A stretch of 60,746 bases of DNA from Gammaproteobacteria bacterium (GTDB lineage: Bacteria; Pseudomonadota; Gammaproteobacteria; Pseudomonadales; Azotimanducaceae). This document shows positions 56,523-60,746 of the stretch, piece after piece. Under the pieces are notes generated by a model. That model was not told where the DNA came from. It was given only the letters and a program-made list of their open reading frames with translations, and searched no databases. The position numbers and the translations under genes were made by a program. Within the stretch, counting starts at the first letter, position 1; the number at the start of each line of letters is the position of its first letter. The stretch is from contig JAPOTD010000044.1 in NCBI GenBank assembly GCA_026709365.1, positions 1 through 60,746 of the forward strand, in the 5' to 3' direction.

Positions 56523-57722
56523 TCATCGCCAGCCCCCCTTGCCGGGAAGCCACTGGACGAGTTGCTTCAGGCCACCTTCGATCTCGCCAAGCACCCGCTC
56601 CAAGGGCTTCTTGTGCTCAACCCAGCGCACCTCAAAGACATCCGCCTCCCCGCAGCACCGCATCAGGTACTCATCGCTGGTGGCGATTTCATCGACTAGG
56701 TTCAACTCGATGGCCCGTCGTCCGTACCATGCCTCGCCGGTGGCCACCTTCTCCAACTCAACGCCGGGGCGCTGCTCGTTGACGAACTCCTGAAAGAGCA
56801 CGTGCAAGTCCTCCAACTCCTCGGTGAACTTACGGCGCCCCTCGTCGGTGTTCTCGCCGAGCATGGTCAGGGTGCGCTTGTAGCGTCCGGCGGTGATCAC
56901 CTCCACGTCCACATCATTCTTCTTCAGCAGGCGATGGACATTGGGAATCTCCGCCACCACGCCGATGGAGCCCACCACCGCGAAGGGCGCCGCGATGACC
57001 TTGTTCGCCACCGCCGCCATCAGGTAGCCGCCACTGGCCGCCACCTGGTCCACGGCCACCACCAGATTCAGGCCATGCTGGCGCACGCGCTGCAGCTGCG
57101 ATGCCGCCAGTCCGTAGCCATGCACCCGGCCACCGAAGCTCTTGACCCGCACCACCACCTCATCGCCGGCGCTGGCCTTGGTGAGCACGGCGTTGATCTC
57201 GTGGCGGAGGTGGGAAACCTTGGTGGCGTCCATGTCGCCCTCAAAGGTCAGCGCGTAAACGCGGCTCTTGCCCGCCACGCCCGCTTCACCGCCGCCAGCA
57301 TCGCTTTTGGCTGCCGTTTGGGGCGCGTCCAAGCTTTGCGGCACCGGTGCCTGGAGCCGCGATTCCGGGTCGGATTGTTCCTGGGCGGGCGCTGACTCCG
57401 GTTCCGGCGCGGCTTGATGGCCGCCACCATAGCCCTTGGCCGGCCGGTGCGCCTGCTTGGCCTCCTTCCGGACCTGGCGCCGCGCCTTTCTGGACTCCTG
57501 GCGCACCGCCTTGCGATACTGCTTGCGGCTGAGCATGGCCTGCTCAAGGCCGTGCCGAAGATCGTCAAGGTAGTCGTTGAGCCGAATCACCTCCAGAGCG
57601 CCCCTAGGCGCATGACGGCGGCGGGCGCTGAACGTCGCCATGGCGCTGAGCACCACCAGAACGGCGGCAACAACGGTGGCCGCCTGAGCCAGGAAAACCA
57701 AGTAGTCGTATAGATAGGTCAT
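56523..57722 (-). CDS. sohB: SohB-type S49 membrane protease
   Basis: Inner membrane serine protease of the signal peptide peptidase (S49) family; 399 residues. One N-terminal membrane helix (about 9-31), then a highly charged Lys/Arg segment (about 65-95) and a Pro/Ala/Gln-rich linker (to about 150), then the protease domain: FEGDMDATKVSHLRHEI, VDQVAASGGYLMA with nucleophile Ser near 227, and AGRYKRTLTMLGENTDEGR with the general-base Lys near 281. It degrades membrane-released peptides. It converges on the KefB-like gene and diverges from nhaB. Confidence 0.93.
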   Translation of the reverse strand: MTYLYDYLVFLAQAATVVAAVLVVLSAMATFSARRRHAPRGALEVIRLNDYLDDLRHGLEQAMLSRKQYRKAVRQESRKARRQVRKEAKQAHRPAKGYGGGHQAAPEPESAPAQEQSDPESRLQAPVPQSLDAPQTAAKSDAGGGEAGVAGKSRVYALTFEGDMDATKVSHLRHEINAVLTKASAGDEVVVRVKSFGGRVHGYGLAASQLQRVRQHGLNLVVAVDQVAASGGYLMAAVANKVIAAPFAVVGSIGVVAEIPNVHRLLKKNDVDVEVITAGRYKRTLTMLGENTDEGRRKFTEELEDLHVLFQEFVNEQRPGVELEKVATGEAWYGRRAIELNLVDEIATSDEYLMRCCGEADVFEVRWVEHKKPLERVLGEIEGGLKQLVQWLPGKGGWR

Positions 57723-58103
57723 GTGCGCTCAGCCGTGGAAAAGCGCCCTACTTTACTGGCAGAGCGCTCTCCAGGCCACCGAAAGGCGCGCGGGCTGTTG
57801 GCGCCGGGCTCAGAAGCTAATCGGAAACTGACTCATGCGACGGCAGCGGAGTTTCGCGCCAGCGAAACCACAACGCGAACCAAAGGTTCGCGCGGGTGTG
57901 CGGGCCCAGAAACATATCGGAAACTAGCCTGAGTTGTGAGCGCGGAGTTTCGCGCAGCGAAACTCCATCCGCGACCGTCAGGTCGCGCGGGTTGCCGACA
58001 ACCGACAACTCCACCAAACTACGCACGCCAAACGCCACGCCCCCCGGCTCGGACACACAGGCCGCAAGCCGCCTAGGGGACAAGGAAAATCAAGGGGAAA
58101 GCC
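57723..58103. other. Divergent region between sohB and nhaB
   Basis: These 381 bases carry two units of the two-hairpin element (57807-57987) and otherwise no gene. The last part, 57988-58103, ends in the purine-rich sequence AAGGGGA that precedes the nhaB start. Confidence 0.55.
57807..57987 (+). repeat. Two-hairpin dispersed element, two units in tandem
   Basis: Unit 1: flank from 57807, hairpin A GTTTCGC/GCGAAAC loop GCCA (57851-57868), hairpin B CGCGAACC/GGTTCGCG loop AAA (57874-57892). Unit 2: flank with CCCAGAAACATATCGGAAAC, hairpin A GGAGTTTCGC/GCGAAACTCC loop GCA (57944-57966), hairpin B CGCGACC/GGTCGCG loop GTCA (57970-57987). The two B stems differ at matching positions on both arms. 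Orientation is toward nhaB. Confidence 0.88.
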
Positions 58104-59602
58104 ATCAACACCGCAACCGCCTTCTGGCAAAACTTTCTCGGCCACACGCCGCGCTGGTACAAGCTGACCATGGTCACCTTTCTGGTCATCAACCCGATCC
58201 TCCTGCTCATCGCCGGGCCCTTCGTCACGGGCTGGGTTTTGGTGCTCGAGTTCATCTTCACCTTGGCCATGGCGCTCAGCTGCTATCCGCTGCAGCCCGG
58301 CGGCCTGCTCGCGATGCAGGCGCTGTTGCTGGGCATGACCTCGCCGGAAACCCTGCGCATGGAGGTGTTCAGCAACTTCCCGGTCATCCTGCTGTTGATG
58401 TTCATGGTGGCCGGCATTTTCTTCATGAAGGAGCTGCTGCTGTTCACCTTCACCAAGATACTGCTCGGCATCCGCTCCAAGACCCTGCTCGCCCTGCTGT
58501 TTTCGGCGGTGGCCGCGGTCCTGTCGGCGTTCCTCGATGCGCTGACCGTGACAGCGGTGATCATCAGCGTTGCCGTCGGCTTCTACGGCGTCTATCACAA
58601 GGTGGCGTCGGGCAAGGCGTTTCACGACGAGGACCACGAACACGGCGACGACCAAGAAGTTCATGACCATCATCGCGAGCACTTGGAGCAGTTCCGCGCC
58701 TTTCTGCGCACCCTGCTGATGCATGGGGCGGTTGGCACGGCGCTCGGCGGCGTCTGCACCACCGTCGGCGAACCGCAGAACCTGCTCATCGCCAACAAGC
58801 TCGGCTGGGAGTTCATTGAGTTCTTCATCAAAATGGCGCCGGTGACCATGCCGGTCCTAGCGGTCGGGCTGGTTAGCTGCGTCCTGCTCGAAAGACTCAA
58901 GCTGTTTGGCTACGGCATCGAAATGCCCGACAGCGTGCGGCACATATTGGAGAGCTACGACACCTCGGAATCCAAGAAGCGCACCGCCCGAGACAAGGCC
59001 CGGCTCATCATCCAAGCCATCGCCGGCCTGCTGCTGGTCTTCGCGCTGGCCTTCCACGTGGCGGAGGTGGGCTTCATCGGGCTGATGGTCATCGTCATTC
59101 AAACGGCCTTCAACGGCGTTGTTCGGGAGCATCAACTCGGCAAGGCATTCGAGGAGGCGCTGCCGTTCACGGCCCTGCTGGTCGTGTTCTTCGCCATCGT
59201 TGCGGTGATCCACGACCAGCACCTCTTCCAGCCGATCATCGAGTACGTGCTGAGCCTCGACCAATCGGTGCAGCCGGGCATGTTCTACATCGCCAACGGC
59301 GTGCTGTCGGCGATGAGCGACAACGTGTTCGTGGCCACGGTTTACATCAACGAAATCAGGGCGGCGTTCGACGCCGGCAACATCGACCGGGCGCACTTCG
59401 AACTGATGGCGGTGGCGATCAACACCGGCACCAACATTCCCAGCATCGCCACGCCCAACGGCCAAGCCGCGTTCCTGTTCCTGCTGACCTCCTCAGTGGC
59501 GCCGCTGATCCGGCTGTCCTACCTGCGCATGGTGCTGATGGCGCTGCCCTACACCGTGACGATGGGCTTGACCGGTTGGCTGGCCGTCCACTTCCTCCTC
59601 GC

Positions 59603-59606
<4 letters not shown>
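58104..59606 (+). CDS. nhaB: Na+/H+ antiporter NhaB, apparent ATC start
   Basis: Inner membrane sodium/proton antiporter of about 500 residues. NhaB-type motifs: [110 protein letters not shown] and [21 protein letters not shown] His/Asp/Glu-rich cytoplasmic loop lies near 175-190. The first ATG (58170) would remove the conserved [17 protein letters not shown] stretch. From the in-frame stop at 58074 there is no ATG, GTG or TTG before it; ATC at 58104 follows AAGGGGA by 5 bases and gives the expected length. Confidence 0.93.
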
Positions 59607-60586
<980 letters not shown>

Positions 60587-60612
60587 CCCACCGATCCCTT
60601 TGCGCCGCCGCC

Positions 60613-60746
60613 ATGAACGCTCCGGCCCTCAGAGGCACCTATGTCGAACTAAGCGACCTGCTCGCCCTGCGCCACCGCCGTCCCCCGACGGAGCGGCCAG
60701 CCAGCCTGCGCCGCGGCCACCAAGCCGGCTCGCGTCTGTCGAAGCT
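60613..60746 (+). CDS. DUF58 protein, 5' part only
   Basis: The first 44 codons of a gene that continues past the window: MNAPALRGTYVELSDLLALR and RRGHQAGSRLSK. The YVELSDLLALRHR start and the RRGHQAGSRLSK segment fit DUF58 proteins that usually follow moxR. The start is ATG at 60613, 26 bases after the moxR-type gene; a ribosome binding site is not obvious. Confidence 0.75.
   Translation, partial: MNAPALRGTYVELSDLLALRHRRPPTERPASLRRGHQAGSRLSK

Overview
This is a GC-rich, densely coded chromosomal window from a Gram-negative bacterium, most likely a heterotrophic, aerobic gammaproteobacterium. Pointers are NhaB, SohB, NfuA, CysB, a CysI/DUF934 pair, a DUF1285 protein, a tRNA gene with an encoded CCA end, a TonB-dependent receptor and lipobox lipoproteins. 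Genus cannot be fixed from sequence reading alone.

Layout. 1-11.6 kb: a molybdenum hydroxylase operon (FAD, 2Fe-2S and Moco subunits, minus strand), ETF:ubiquinone oxidoreductase, moaA-DUF1285, a lone murF, tRNA-Ser(GCU) with the decayed remains of an integrated element, a MOSC protein, and a zur-like/MerC operon. 11.8-17.3 kb: a catabolic set (FAD monooxygenase, two amidohydrolase-2 proteins, a GST) facing a thioesterase and ppiB. 17.8-29.2 kb: seven co-oriented genes (M20 amidohydrolase, TonB receptor, alpha/beta hydrolase, AraC regulator, Rieske oxygenase, DUF3604 lipoprotein, penicillin-acylase-type lipoprotein) that look like uptake and breakdown of one class of compound. 29.2-32.4 kb: a solitary GmrSD-like nuclease gene and an acyl-CoA synthetase. 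32.7-37.2 kb: an acoABXC-type 2-oxo acid/acetoin dehydrogenase operon. 37.2-46.3 kb: cysB, a nucleotidase, small proteins, a J-domain/TerB pair and a two-gene AddAB-like helicase-nuclease. 46.3-60.7 kb: a broken ATPase gene, a DAHP synthase with an apparent attenuator leader, nfuA, metH, cysI-DUF934, a KefB-like antiporter, sohB, and nhaB-moxR-DUF58.

The most interesting signals are non-coding. (1) A dispersed two-hairpin element occurs about ten times at seven intergenic loci. Its first hairpin (GAGTTTCGC/GCGAAACTC) is nearly invariant; the second changes sequence from copy to copy while both arms change together. (2) Ahead of the DAHP synthase gene lie phased 11-bp repeats, a promoter placed for a leaderless message, a 19-codon leader peptide rich in Phe/Tyr/Trp and a strong intrinsic terminator, then a 159-bp palindromic MITE-like insertion. 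(3) Two cation antiporter genes 2.8 kb apart both appear to start at ATC codons behind purine-rich ribosome binding sites. (4) A 70-bp fragment after the 2Fe-2S subunit gene differs from the gene's own end only at synonymous positions, the mark of recombination with a diverged allele.

The genes connect in several ways: Moco biosynthesis and use (moaA, Moco hydrolase, MOSC protein) cluster in the first 10 kb; CysB and CysI/DUF934 represent sulfate assimilation; ETF-QO feeds electrons from acyl-CoA and related dehydrogenations into the quinone pool. All calls come from reading translated sequence; no database search was possible.
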